The translations under genes and the position numbers were made by a program. From assembly GCA_040757835.1 (NCBI GenBank), contig JBFLWJ010000001.1, positions 394,735-458,734 of the forward strand: a stretch of 64,000 nucleotides of DNA, read 5' to 3'. The DNA is from Actinomycetota bacterium (GTDB lineage Bacteria > Actinomycetota > Geothermincolia > Geothermincolales > RBG-13-55-18). The notes under the pieces were generated by a model, which saw only the letters and a list, made by a program, of their open reading frames with translations, was not told the origin of the DNA and ran no database searches. Positions 15,594 to 24,378 of the stretch are shown piece after piece; the stretch's first letter is position 1; every line of letters starts with the position of its first letter.

Positions 15594-18404
15594 GTGTCCG
15601 CTGCAAGCAACATAAGAGTATTGAAGAGAAACGACCGGGCGAGCGACGCCACCGACATAGCTCTCCTGGTGAGCACCTCCTCGAAGGAGGAGATCAACCT
15701 CTGGGACAAGGACAAGATAGTGAACTCGCTGGTCCTGGAGACCGACGCCACCCCGGAGCTGGCCCGGGAGATCGCGGACCGCGTGGAGGAGCGCATAATC
15801 CAGGGCCACATCAACACCGTGACCACCTCCATCATCCGCGAGCTGGTGGACCTGGAGCTCCTGGAACGGGGCCTGGGGACCATGCACAAGAAGCACTCCC
15901 ACATCGGACTTCCCATGTACGATGTGGAGCAGATCATCACCAGCGCCAACAAGGAGAACTCCAACACCACCCACAACCCGGAGTCCATCAACCTCACCCT
16001 GGCCGAGGCCATCCTCAAGGAGTTCGCACTGCGCAACGTCTTCAGCGAGGACATCGCCCGGGCGCACATGGTGGGGGACATCCACCTCCACGACCTGGGG
16101 TTCATCATCAGGCCCTACTCCTACCTGGGGGACACGGTGGTGCACTGGAGGGTCAAGGGCACGCAACTGGTCTTCACCACCACCATGGAGCAGCTCTATC
16201 ACCTGCTGCCCGGCGAGACGTGGCCGGAGCCGACGGTGCGGGTCAAATACCCCGGCAGGCTGGAGATGCTGGACCGCGGGGGCAACTGGACGGACATCAA
16301 GCGCGTGGTGAAGAAGGACCGCCTGGGCAAGGGCATGGTCTTTCTGGCCACCTCGGACGGTAAATACTGCGTGGTCACCCACGACCACCCGGTGATCACC
16401 TCTGACGACATCAAGCCGGCTTCCCTGGTCGAGGTGGGGGAGGAGATGGAGACCCTGGACGTGGAGGAGGGCCGCACCCGGGGGTTGGAGGAGATAAACA
16501 TCACCCACCTGGTCGAGGCCAATGCCACCTCCTTCAAGTTCCGCTTCAACGCGGAGGACGTCTTCGTCGCCCACCAGAGGCTGCAGGAGCTGGTCTCCGA
16601 GGCGGCGCAAGCCTCCATGGGGACGCGCGTACGGCGCGGCCGCGAGCACGGGAGGGGAGAACCAGCGCCGGCATCGCGGCGCGCCAGGGTGATCATGGCG
16701 GAGCCCGTCGAGGTGCTGGACGTATACATTTACGACGTCACCACCGACAGCGGGACCCTCATCGCCAACGGCATCTATTCACACAACTGTGGCGGACACA
16801 GCCTGGACTATATCAAGAAGTACGGCATCTCGCTGCCCAACATCACCAGCACGTCCAGGCCGGCCAAGCACCCCGAGGTGCTCATTGGCCACATGGTGAA
16901 GATGGCCTCCACCCTGCAGTCGCACTACGCGGGGGCCATCGGCTGGGAAGCGGTGAACATGTTCTTCGCCCCCTACCTGGTGGGGCTGGGCTACGAGCGC
17001 ATAAAGCAGCTGGCCCAGATGCTTATCTACGAGTTCAACCAGCTCGCCGGCGCCCGGGGGAGCCAGGTGGTCTTCACCGACTTCAACCTCTACTGGAGTA
17101 TCCCGCGCCACTTCCGGGACGCCCCGGCCATCGGCCCCGGGGGAGAGTACACCGGCAAGACCTACAAGGACTACGAGAAGGAGGCCCAGACCTTCCTCAC
17201 CGCCCTCTTCGAGGTCTACCTGGAGGGAGACGCCATGGGCAAGACCTTCGTCTTTCCCAAGCCGCTGCTACATATCAACGACGACTTCTTCCGTACCGAG
17301 GGCCACGAAGAGTTCCTGGACCTAGCCTGCAGGGTGGCCTCGCGCCAGGGGATAACCTATTTCGTCTTCGACCGTGGCGACGAGATCACCGTCTCCCAGT
17401 GCTGCCGGTTGAAACTGAAACTCAACGAGGAAGACCTCCAGGAGGCCATGAGGCCGGAGAGGATGCGTTTCTCCGCCCTGCAGAACATCACCATAAACCT
17501 GCCGCGCATCGCCTACAAGGCGAACGGGTCGGACGAGGTGCTCTTCCACGAACTGGAGAAGGCGCTGCAACTGGTGGCCAACGCGCACATCCAGAAGAAG
17601 GCGTTCATCGGCACTCTCCTCGAGCAGGGTGTGGGCGGGCCCCTCTCCGTCCTCTGTGACGCCAAGGACGGTGAGCCCTACCTGCGGCTGGAGCGCCTGA
17701 CCTATCTCGCGGGCCTGCTCGGCCTCAACGAGATGGTGCAGTACCACACGGGCATGGAGCTGCACCAGTCCCAGGAAGCGCTGAAGTTTGGCCTCAAGGT
17801 GGTCGCCCACATGAACCTGACCTGTAAGCGCCTCTCCCAGGAGTACGGCATCAACCTGGTGCTCGAGGAGTCGCCGGCGGAGTCCAGCGGCTACCGCCTG
17901 GCCAAGCTGGACACCAAGTACTATCCCACCCAGGCTCTGCGGGTGCTCAAGGGCGGGCTGGACAAGGACGAGTTCTACTACACCAACAGCGTACACCTCA
18001 ACGTGGAAGCGGACCTCGACTACATCGAGCGGGTGCACAAGCAGAGCCTATTCCACCCGCTCATCGACGCGGGGGCCATCTGCCATATATGGCTGGGGGA
18101 GAGCGAGCCGGACCCGGCGTCGATAAAGAACTTCGTCATCAAGACCTTCCACAATACGCAGTCGTCGCAGATCGCCTTCTCCCCGGAGTTCACGGTGTGC
18201 AACGACTGCAGGCGCACCCACCGCGGCCTGCACGAGGAGTGTCCGCGGTGCGGCTCGGACAACACCTACGGCATCACCCGCATCGTGGGCTACTTCTCCA
18301 AGGTGACCACCTGGAACAAGGGGAAGGTGGGGGAGCTGAAAGACCGCGTAAGGACGGACCTGAAAGGGGGTTGGGAGCATGCAGCATCTCAAGGTCTTCG
18401 TTAA
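15594..18404 (+). CDS. nrdD: Anaerobic (class III) ribonucleoside-triphosphate reductase, interrupted by a mini-intein
   Basis: Oxygen-sensitive glycyl-radical enzyme that makes dNTPs from NTPs. The host protein is about 713 residues once the intein (residues 176-398) is removed, a normal size. Extein signatures are GDIHLHDLGFIIRPY joined to CGGHSLDYIKKYGISLPN, then IGWEAVNMFFAPYLVGL and SALQNITINLPRIAY. The C terminus has the zinc site CNDC/CPRC and the glycyl-radical loop RIVGYFSKV. The start is GTG 15594 behind GAGAGGGGG. The sequence resembles thermophile-type NrdD, and the adjacent CxxC redoxin suggests a redoxin reductant rather than formate; that is inference. The end overlaps the redoxin gene by 26 bases. 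Confidence 0.96.
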   Translation: MSAASNIRVLKRNDRASDATDIALLVSTSSKEEINLWDKDKIVNSLVLETDATPELAREIADRVEERIIQGHINTVTTSIIRELVDLELLERGLGTMHKKHSHIGLPMYDVEQIITSANKENSNTTHNPESINLTLAEAILKEFALRNVFSEDIARAHMVGDIHLHDLGFIIRPYSYLGDTVVHWRVKGTQLVFTTTMEQLYHLLPGETWPEPTVRVKYPGRLEMLDRGGNWTDIKRVVKKDRLGKGMVFLATSDGKYCVVTHDHPVITSDDIKPASLVEVGEEMETLDVEEGRTRGLEEINITHLVEANATSFKFRFNAEDVFVAHQRLQELVSEAAQASMGTRVRRGREHGRGEPAPASRRARVIMAEPVEVLDVYIYDVTTDSGTLIANGIYSHNCGGHSLDYIKKYGISLPNITSTSRPAKHPEVLIGHMVKMASTLQSHYAGAIGWEAVNMFFAPYLVGLGYERIKQLAQMLIYEFNQLAGARGSQVVFTDFNLYWSIPRHFRDAPAIGPGGEYTGKTYKDYEKEAQTFLTALFEVYLEGDAMGKTFVFPKPLLHINDDFFRTEGHEEFLDLACRVASRQGITYFVFDRGDEITVSQCCRLKLKLNEEDLQEAMRPERMRFSALQNITINLPRIAYKANGSDEVLFHELEKALQLVANAHIQKKAFIGTLLEQGVGGPLSVLCDAKDGEPYLRLERLTYLAGLLGLNEMVQYHTGMELHQSQEALKFGLKVVAHMNLTCKRLSQEYGINLVLEESPAESSGYRLAKLDTKYYPTQALRVLKGGLDKDEFYYTNSVHLNVEADLDYIERVHKQSLFHPLIDAGAICHIWLGESEPDPASIKNFVIKTFHNTQSSQIAFSPEFTVCNDCRRTHRGLHEECPRCGSDNTYGITRIVGYFSKVTTWNKGKVGELKDRVRTDLKGGWEHAASQGLR
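16119..16787 (+). other. Mini-intein inside NrdD (223 residues, no homing endonuclease seen)
   Basis: A protein-splicing element in frame within nrdD. Block A is SYLGDTVV, with Ser at intein position 1 (NrdD residue 176). Block B is YCVVTHDHPVI, with the TxxH motif at residues 262-265. Blocks F/G are VYIYDVTTDSGTLIANGIYSHN, ending His397-Asn398, followed by Cys399 as the +1 nucleophile. About 100 residues lie between blocks B and F; they are charged and low in complexity, with no LAGLIDADG-like segment. Removing residues 176-398 restores the usual NrdD sequence RPY-CGGHSLDY. Confidence 0.93.
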
Positions 18405-18624
18405 GCAGGACTGCCAGAAGTGTCCGGCGGCCAAGGAGGTAGCGAGCAGCTTCCCGGAGACGGAGATATACGACATCGAGCAGCCGGACGGCCTGGCGGA
18501 AGCCGCCTACTACAGCGTACTGTGCACCCCGTCCATAGTGGTCGTCGATGAGAGCGGGAGCGAGGTGTTCGCCTGGCGCTGCTCCGTGCCGAGCCCCAGG
18601 GACGTATCCGAGTACCTCGTCTGA
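18379..18624 (+). CDS. Small glutaredoxin/NrdH-like redoxin
   Basis: An 81-residue thioredoxin-fold protein. The N-terminal strand LKVFVKQ leads into the redox motif CQKC, and a later CTPSIVVVD carries the cis-Pro segment of the fold. NrdH-type redoxins deliver electrons to ribonucleotide reductases. Its place between nrdD and nrdG, overlapping nrdD, makes NrdD the likely partner. The gene is too diverged to name nrdH firmly. Confidence 0.8.
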   Translation: MQHLKVFVKQDCQKCPAAKEVASSFPETEIYDIEQPDGLAEAAYYSVLCTPSIVVVDESGSEVFAWRCSVPSPRDVSEYLV

Positions 18625-18626
18625 AC

Positions 18627-19346
18627 ATGGCTTGTTTCGAGAACATGAGGGGCCTGCTGCCCTCGAGCATGCTGGACTGGCCGGGGAAGATCTGCGCCGT
18701 ACTCTTCCTGGGCGGCTGCAACTTTTGCTGCCCTTACTGCCACAACCCCGAGTTGCTGGCGGAGGGCGGCCCGGCGGAGACGATCGCCTGGGATGACCTC
18801 GCCTTTTTCCTGCGCGAGCGCTCCGGTTGGCTGGACGGGGTCTCCATCACCGGGGGAGAGCCGACCATCCACGACGACTTGCCGCTGCTGTGCGGGCGGC
18901 TCAAGGCCATGGGCATGGCGGTGAAGATAGACAGCAACGGCTCGCGCCCGCGCCTGCTTGCGGAGATGCTCTCGGACGGCCTGGTGGACTTCGTGGCCAT
19001 GGACCTCAAGGCCTCGCTCGCTAGGTACCCCCAGGTGGTGCGGCGGCCGGTTGACCCTGGGAGAATAGGAGAGTCCATCAGGGCCATAATCGCCAGCGGC
19101 GTCGAGCACGAGTTCCGCTGCACGGTGGTGCCGGGACTGGTGGGGCTGGAGGACCTCGAATCGCTGGCCCGGCGGCTGGAGGGCGCGGCGTCCCTGGTGC
19201 TGCAGCAGTTCCGCTCCGAACGCACCCTGGAACCGGGTTATGCCGGCAGGAAGGGCTACGCGGACGAGGTGTTGCTGGATTGGTCGGAAAAGCTGTCACG
19301 CACCGTGCCCACACGGGTGAGGGGCCTGGTGGGGGCGGCGCGCTGA
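18627..19346 (+). CDS. nrdG: Anaerobic ribonucleoside-triphosphate reductase activating protein (radical SAM)
   Basis: Uses a [4Fe-4S] cluster and S-adenosylmethionine to put the glycyl radical on NrdD. The cluster motif is CNFCCPYC, i.e. Cys-x3-Cys-x2-Cys, near residue 31. VSITGGEPTIHDDL and VDFVAMDLKASL follow, typical of the NrdG/pyruvate-formate-lyase-activase family. The length of 239 residues fits the longer anaerobic-type activase. It starts two bases after the redoxin stop, completing the nrd operon. Confidence 0.94.
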   Translation: MACFENMRGLLPSSMLDWPGKICAVLFLGGCNFCCPYCHNPELLAEGGPAETIAWDDLAFFLRERSGWLDGVSITGGEPTIHDDLPLLCGRLKAMGMAVKIDSNGSRPRLLAEMLSDGLVDFVAMDLKASLARYPQVVRRPVDPGRIGESIRAIIASGVEHEFRCTVVPGLVGLEDLESLARRLEGAASLVLQQFRSERTLEPGYAGRKGYADEVLLDWSEKLSRTVPTRVRGLVGAAR

Positions 19347-19712
19347 AGGGCCGGAGGTTCCAGCCCGAGGGCTGATCCCCGAGGAGATAAGATGGGCGCA
19401 GTATCGCAAGATCGCAGCGGAGAGCGTGCGACCTCAGCCGCTCAGGCGGGAAAGTCTTTATGCGTGAGCGAGACCATATACCCCGCCGCGTCACGCCACA
19501 GCATGCGACTGGTGTATAAAGGATGCGATGCCGGGGGAGCGCCTCAGCCGGCGCCGCTGGCCAGGCTGGCGGGGGGCGAGTCCATCGACCTGAGCGGCTC
19601 CGGCCCGGCCCGGCCAGGTGTTGTGGCGGCTGCACCACAGAAGATGCGCGACCGCGGTGCCGGCCAGCGATGGCCGTAGCAGGCCACGGCAAAAGCAGGG
19701 AAGGAACGGAAC
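19347..19712 (+). other. Intergenic region between nrdG and the DUF3786 gene
   Basis: A 366-base stretch of high GC with no supported gene. A 95-codon open frame (19392-19679) has a composition unlike a protein and no visible homology. Several GC-rich self-complementary blocks (for example around 19548-19620) could fold into RNA structure. I could not match the region to a known riboswitch or small RNA. Confidence 0.3.
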
Positions 19713-20345
19713 ATGGCAGAGGACGGACCACGGGCGCAGGACCCCTTCGCGGAACCGAGCCGGGCGCTGAAGGCGGGGAGCGCGGAGGAGATATCCGAGA
19801 GGACCGGCATCCCCTGCGAGGGCGGCGAGTTCAGGTTGGGCATCATGCGCTGGGAGATGCGCATCCGCTACCCGGAACTGTCCTTTGAGGTGCCCCCGTT
19901 CCTCGATACATACGTGGTCAAACTCCTGGCCGTTCTGTACATGGCCAACGCGACGGCGGTCCCCCTGGCCAACCAGTGGGTGCCGTACCGCGAGCTGAAG
20001 GACGGACTCTTCTACACCAAGAGCTTCTCGGACACCGTGGAGGAGAGGGTATGCCGCAGGTTCGGTGCCGACCTGGAGGGGATGCGGGCCGCCTGCCTTG
20101 AACTGGGCGGGCGGGAGGTGGACCAGGGCGACCTGGGCATGGTGATCGGCACCTTCCCGCGCCTGCCGCTCCTCTTCATCATCTGGAGGGGAGACGAGGA
20201 GTTCGCGCCCAATGCGCGAATCCTCTTCGATGTCTCGGCTACTTCTTACCTCAACGCTTTCGAATTGCGCATGCTCTGCGGCGAGGTCGTGAACCGCCTT
20301 ATCCGCATCGCCGACGGGAAGCTGGAGGTACCCCCGCCGCGATGA
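19713..20345 (+). CDS. DUF3786 domain protein
   Basis: A soluble 210-residue protein. The family pattern is seen in the C-terminal half: LPLLFIIWRGDEEFAPNARILFDVSATSYLNAFELRMLCGEVV, split here as LLFIIWRGDEEFAPNA and ILFDVSATSYLNAFE. Members occur in anaerobes, often near corrinoid or Fe-S proteins, without a defined role. The N-terminal 35 residues are variable. ATG 19713 follows GGAAGGAAC. It stands alone before a PadR regulator gene with its own operator region. Confidence 0.7.
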   Translation: MAEDGPRAQDPFAEPSRALKAGSAEEISERTGIPCEGGEFRLGIMRWEMRIRYPELSFEVPPFLDTYVVKLLAVLYMANATAVPLANQWVPYRELKDGLFYTKSFSDTVEERVCRRFGADLEGMRAACLELGGREVDQGDLGMVIGTFPRLPLLFIIWRGDEEFAPNARILFDVSATSYLNAFELRMLCGEVVNRLIRIADGKLEVPPPR

Positions 20346-20410
20346 GCGGTGGGGGGCCACGATGGATGTCTTCACGCCAGCGTGGACGGTGTTGAGGCGG
20401 CGCCATATAA

Positions 20411-20442
20411 TAGTTAACAGTTAACCGATAAACAGTTAACTA
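20411..20442 (+). promoter_or_regulatory. GTTAAC repeat cluster: probable operator in front of the padR gene
   Basis: Three copies of GTTAAC lie at 20413, 20420 and 20435, and the outer ends form an inverted repeat TAGTTAAC/GTTAACTA. The cluster ends 15 bases before the PadR-family ATG and just before its AGGAGG site, where a bound repressor would block transcription. Autoregulation by the PadR protein is the simplest reading. Confidence 0.6.
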
Positions 20443-20457
20443 TAAGGAGGTGGGGAC

Positions 20458-21048
20458 ATGGTCTCCAGGGTGGCGGCCATGGTCCTGGGGCTGCTCGCGC
20501 AGGGAGAGAGGCACGGGTACGACCTAGTGCGCGAGATGGGGGAAAGGGGTATGCTGCGTTGGGCACGCGCCAGCAAGGTCGGCGTCTACAAGGCACTGGC
20601 GCGCCTGCAGGAGGAGGGGTGCCTGACCTCCTGGACCGAGAGGGAGGGGAACCTGCCGGAAAAGAGGGTCTATGCTATCACCGCGGCCGGCCAGGAGAGG
20701 TTGCGGGACCTCGTGTATTCCATCTGCTCGAGCCGGGAGCCCATACGCATGAGCACCGCGGTCGGAGTATTCTTCCTTGACTGCCTGGACAAAAAGGAGG
20801 CGGCGGATGCCTTACGGCAGCGCCGCGAGTTTCTTGCCGCCCAGGCCAGGCAACTGGCGAGGGAGAGGGAGCTGCTGGACGGGATAGCGGACGAGACGTT
20901 TCTGGACATACTGGCCAGGGAACAATCCGCATATGGAGAAGAGTCGCGCTGGATCGGCGGTATTGTTGCTAGAATAGAGGGCGAAGGTGAACGCAGGCGT
21001 GGATCGGGGCTGGATCGCAAGGGAAGGTCATCGGGCAAGAAGGGATAG
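20458..21048 (+). CDS. PadR-family transcriptional regulator
   Basis: The N-terminal winged helix has the PadR pattern VLGLLAQGERHGYDLVREM and YKALARLQEEGCL, followed by LPEKRVYAITAAGQERL. The C-terminal part (from about residue 105) is a long helical, charged dimerisation region (RRREF- and REREL-rich) of the AphA/PadR-s2 type. The length is 196 residues. It starts 24 bases before a TetR gene, so the two regulators probably form one unit upstream of the acyl-CoA cluster. Confidence 0.88.
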   Translation: MVSRVAAMVLGLLAQGERHGYDLVREMGERGMLRWARASKVGVYKALARLQEEGCLTSWTEREGNLPEKRVYAITAAGQERLRDLVYSICSSREPIRMSTAVGVFFLDCLDKKEAADALRQRREFLAAQARQLARERELLDGIADETFLDILAREQSAYGEESRWIGGIVARIEGEGERRRGSGLDRKGRSSGKKG

Positions 21049-21072
21049 TCCCTCCGGGAAAGCCGTGCTGAG

Positions 21073-21723
21073 ATGAACGACGACAAGCGGAAAAAGATAC
21101 TGCAGGAAGCGGAGGAACTCGCCTTCGAAGTCGGCTACCGGCGTTTCAATATGGACGACCTCTCGCGCCGGCTGCGCATGAGCAAGAAGACGGTGTACGA
21201 GTCGTTCGGCTCCAAGGACGAGCTCTTCGCGCTGGCGCTCAACCGCAGGGCCGCCAAGATACTGCGGCGCGCGGAGGAGATACTGGAACTCGACGAAGAC
21301 GCCATGACCAAGCTCTACCTCATGAGCAAGCATGTCATCGACGAGGTCTCCCACATCAAGCCATCCCTGGTGAGTGAAGTGGAGACGTATTTCCCGGACG
21401 TATTCGACATCTATGGCGATTTTTACCAGAAGATCGTCAACACGCTCATCCGCATCATAGAACAGGGGGAGAGGAGCGGAGAATTCCGCTCCGACGTCAA
21501 CCCGGTGGTGCTAGCCTACATGGTGCAGGGGATCGTGGAGATCTCGCGAAACCCCTACCTCCTGATAGAAAGCGGGCTCAGCCTGGAGGACGTCTATGCC
21601 GCATTCATGAAGATCCTCATGGAGGGGATCGTCACGCCCTCGTCAAGGGGAGACGGGCGGGAGGAGCCGGGGCAAAGGATGCGGGTCGGGGGGCGGAGCG
21701 GCGAGCCGCTGGACGCTTCTTGA
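21073..21723 (+). CDS. TetR/AcrR-family transcriptional regulator
   Basis: The helix-turn-helix is at residues about 8-50: RKKILQEAEELAFEVGYRRF, then MDDLSRRLRMSKKTVYESFGSKDELFALAL. The ligand-binding C-terminal domain is diverse, as usual. The length is 216 residues. It lies upstream of, and in line with, the thioesterase-SDR-dehydrogenase-mutase-thiolase genes, and TetR repressors of fatty-acid catabolism commonly sense acyl-CoA. The effector is unknown. Confidence 0.88.
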   Translation: MNDDKRKKILQEAEELAFEVGYRRFNMDDLSRRLRMSKKTVYESFGSKDELFALALNRRAAKILRRAEEILELDEDAMTKLYLMSKHVIDEVSHIKPSLVSEVETYFPDVFDIYGDFYQKIVNTLIRIIEQGERSGEFRSDVNPVVLAYMVQGIVEISRNPYLLIESGLSLEDVYAAFMKILMEGIVTPSSRGDGREEPGQRMRVGGRSGEPLDAS

Positions 21724-21938
21724 CAGGTAAAATGCATGGTGCTTGAATGTATTAAACGCGTAAACGCAATTGAGTTTTTCAGTTTCCCAGGGGTAGCGAC
21801 GTTTTCGGCAGCAGGACTTCACCGTTTATGCCCCAGACGGCGGTGAGCGGGCATGAAGACGGCGACCGGAGAGAAAAACCGCAGGCGGGCAGCAGGGAAT
21901 GACAGATACGCTCATGAGACGCAGGATGGGGGTGTGGG

Positions 21939-22361
21939 ATGGTCGATGAGGTCGCCGCGCAAACCAGAAAACGGATAGAGGGTGACTCGTACGCGAATAC
22001 CCTGGGGGCCGAGCTACTGGAGCTGAGGCAGGGGTGGGCCAGGGTCAGGTTGAGACTTGGACCGGGGCACCTTAACTTCATGGGCATGATCCACGGCGGG
22101 GTTATCTTCTCCCTGGCCGACGTGGCCTTCGGGGCGGCTGCGAATTCGTTCGGCACGAGGGCCATGGCCCTGTCGGTGGGGATCGACTTCCTCGCGGCGC
22201 CGCCCCAACAGGGCGAACTGTATGCGGAGGTCGAACTGATCAAGAGGGCGGGAAAAATGGGCTTTTACCGCATGGTGGTGAGCAGCGCGGATGGTGGAGA
22301 AGTGGCCCGCTGTCACGGTTGGGCATATCATACCGGCAAACCGCTGGAAGAAGAGGTGTAG
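21939..22361 (+). CDS. PaaI-type hotdog thioesterase
   Basis: A 140-residue single hotdog domain. The PaaI signature is clear: FMGMIHGGVIFSLADVAFGAAAN, with the HGG and acidic residue of the active site, followed by ALSVGIDFLAAP. Such enzymes release free acids from acyl-CoA or aryl-CoA. It opens the acyl-CoA cluster after a 215-base gap holding an AT-rich stretch (21740-21780) that may contain the promoter. It may clear dead-end CoA esters. Confidence 0.85.
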   Translation: MVDEVAAQTRKRIEGDSYANTLGAELLELRQGWARVRLRLGPGHLNFMGMIHGGVIFSLADVAFGAAANSFGTRAMALSVGIDFLAAPPQQGELYAEVELIKRAGKMGFYRMVVSSADGGEVARCHGWAYHTGKPLEEEV

Positions 22362-22398
22362 GGACTGTCGGGAGCGGCGATCGTAAAGGGGGAAATGG

Positions 22399-23157
22399 AT
22401 GTCTCTGGAAGGAAAGGTTGCGCTGGTCACCGGGGGATCGGGGGGCCTGGGAAGGGTACACGGCTTGGTGCTGGCCGAGCACGGGGCGGATGTGGCGCTC
22501 GCCTACAACAGCAACGAGGCCAAAGCGTTGGCGGTGGTGGAGGAGATCGGGGCGAAGGGACGACGCTCCATGGCGGTCGGGATAGACCTGGCCGACGAAA
22601 ACAGCGTCAAGCAAGGGGTGGCGAAGGTAGTCGGGGAGCTGGGGCCTGTGGATATACTGGTCAACAACGCCGCCACGGGAATAGTCAGGGCGATTACCAT
22701 CACCGACATGAGCAAGGAGGACTGGGACGCGGACGTCGGTATCAACCTCACGGGGCCTTTCCTGCTCATCAAGGCGGTTTTCGCCGGCATGGCCGAGAAG
22801 GGCTGGGGGAGGATCATCAACGTATCCTCCGTGACAGGCACCATGGGCGGCTTCGGCCAGTGCAGCTACGCCGCGACCAAGGCGGGTCTTTTGGGGTTGA
22901 CCAAAACGGTGGCGCTGGAGGGCGCGCGGAAGAACATCACCTGCAACGCCGTGGTGCTCGGGGTGTTCGACGCCGGCAGTTTCTATGACGTGGCCGAACC
23001 CTTCCGGGAGCGCATCATCAAGCGTGTGGCCATGCGCCGCTCCGGTGATCCGAGGGAACTCTCCGAGGTCATAGCCTTTCTCGCCTCCGATGAAGCCAGC
23101 TTCGTCACCGGTGAGGCAATCGAGGTCAGCGGCGGTATAAGCCTGTTCACGTTCTAG
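22399..23157 (+). CDS. SDR oxidoreductase, FabG/3-hydroxyacyl-CoA dehydrogenase-like
   Basis: A classical 252-residue SDR: GGSGGLGRVHG cofactor motif, ILVNNAATG, catalytic Ser in INVSSVTG, YxxxK in SYAATK, and the C-terminal FVTGEAIEVSGG typical of FabG-type enzymes. In this cluster it probably oxidises a hydroxyacyl-CoA or reduces a ketoacyl-CoA. Ribosome site AAAGGGGG. It precedes the acyl-CoA dehydrogenase by about 80 bases. Confidence 0.85.
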   Translation: MSLEGKVALVTGGSGGLGRVHGLVLAEHGADVALAYNSNEAKALAVVEEIGAKGRRSMAVGIDLADENSVKQGVAKVVGELGPVDILVNNAATGIVRAITITDMSKEDWDADVGINLTGPFLLIKAVFAGMAEKGWGRIINVSSVTGTMGGFGQCSYAATKAGLLGLTKTVALEGARKNITCNAVVLGVFDAGSFYDVAEPFRERIIKRVAMRRSGDPRELSEVIAFLASDEASFVTGEAIEVSGGISLFTF

Positions 23158-23238
23158 AAGTTGCGCGGAACGGCCGCCGCGGCAGAGGATGGGACGAAGC
23201 TGCCCCATGCGGCGGACGTTATAAGCGAAAGGAAAGAC

Positions 23239-24378
23239 ATGGGTTTCTATCTGACACCGCAACAGGAGGCGCTGCGCAAGGAGATCAGGCGGCTGGCGGA
23301 GGAGAAAATCGCCCCGCGTGCTGCCGAGATCGACCGTTCCGGCGAATACCCCTGGGACATCCAGCAACTGCTGGCCTCCCAGGGCCTGCTGGGTTACGCC
23401 ATACCGGAGGAATACGGCGGCGCGGGCGCCGATCTGCTGTCCTGCTGTATTGTGGGCGAGGAGCTGGCGAGGGTATGCGGCACCAGCTCTCTCATCTTCG
23501 TCGTGCAGAAGCTGGCCGTGTACCCCATCGTCACCGCCGGCTCGGACGAGACCAAGCGCAAGTACCTTCCCGCCACCGCCACGGGGGACAAGCTGGCGGC
23601 CTTCTGCCTGACCGAACGGGACTCCGGTTCCGACGCCGGGGCGACGAAGACCATCGCCAGGCGTGACGGTGACGATTACCTGATCAACGGGGAGAAATGC
23701 TTCATCACCAACGGGGGCCTGGCGAAGGTGCATTCCGTGTTCTGCATGACCGATCCCGAGAAAGGCTACCGTGGCATTAGCGCTTTCTGTGTGGAAGCGG
23801 GAGAGGGCCTGAGCATGGGGAAGGTCGAGGACAAGATGGGGCTGCGGGGAGCGCAGGTCACGGAGCTGCGTTTCGACGATTGCCGGGTGCCGGCGGAAAA
23901 CATGCTGGGCGGGGAGGGTACCGGCTTCGTTACGGCCATGAAAACGCTGGACAACTCGCGCCCCCTGGTTGGAGCGCAGGCACTTGGCCTGGCCCAGGGG
24001 GCCCTGGAGAGCGCTGTCAGCTGGGCGCGCGAGCGTAAGTCGTTCGGAAAGCCCATAGGCCTGCTGCAGGGGGTCGGGTTCATGCTGGCGGACATGGCGA
24101 CCGAGGTGGAATCCTCTCGCATGCTGGTCTACAGGTCGGCGGCCATGGCGGACAATAAGGACCCAGACCTCTCTCTCTACTCGGCCATGGCCAAGATGAA
24201 GGCGTCCGACACCGCCATGCGCGTGACCACCGATGCCGTGCAGGTCATGGGGGGTTATGGCTACATGAAGGACTACCCCGTGGAGCGCATGATGCGCGAT
24301 GCCAAGATAACCCAGATATACGAGGGGACTAACCAGATACAGCGCCTGGTCATATCCAGGTCGCTTCTCAAGGGTTGA
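23239..24378 (+). CDS. Acyl-CoA dehydrogenase
   Basis: An FAD enzyme introducing an alpha,beta double bond into acyl-CoA and passing electrons to ETF. Visible signatures are FCLTERDSGSDAG, CFITNGGLA, the segment LDNSRPLVGAQALG and the C-terminal YEGTNQIQR with the catalytic Glu of the short/medium-chain class. The length of 379 residues is normal. ATG 23239 was chosen: GAAAGGA is just upstream and MGFYLTPQQEALRKEI is the expected start. An upstream TTG would add 26 unrelated residues. Confidence 0.93.
   Translation: MGFYLTPQQEALRKEIRRLAEEKIAPRAAEIDRSGEYPWDIQQLLASQGLLGYAIPEEYGGAGADLLSCCIVGEELARVCGTSSLIFVVQKLAVYPIVTAGSDETKRKYLPATATGDKLAAFCLTERDSGSDAGATKTIARRDGDDYLINGEKCFITNGGLAKVHSVFCMTDPEKGYRGISAFCVEAGEGLSMGKVEDKMGLRGAQVTELRFDDCRVPAENMLGGEGTGFVTAMKTLDNSRPLVGAQALGLAQGALESAVSWARERKSFGKPIGLLQGVGFMLADMATEVESSRMLVYRSAAMADNKDPDLSLYSAMAKMKASDTAMRVTTDAVQVMGGYGYMKDYPVERMMRDAKITQIYEGTNQIQRLVISRSLLKG

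Noticed and set aside
19392..19679. Possible 95-residue gene after nrdG
   Set aside because: Low-complexity Gly/Ala/Pro/Arg composition, no ribosome site with fitting spacing and no motif.
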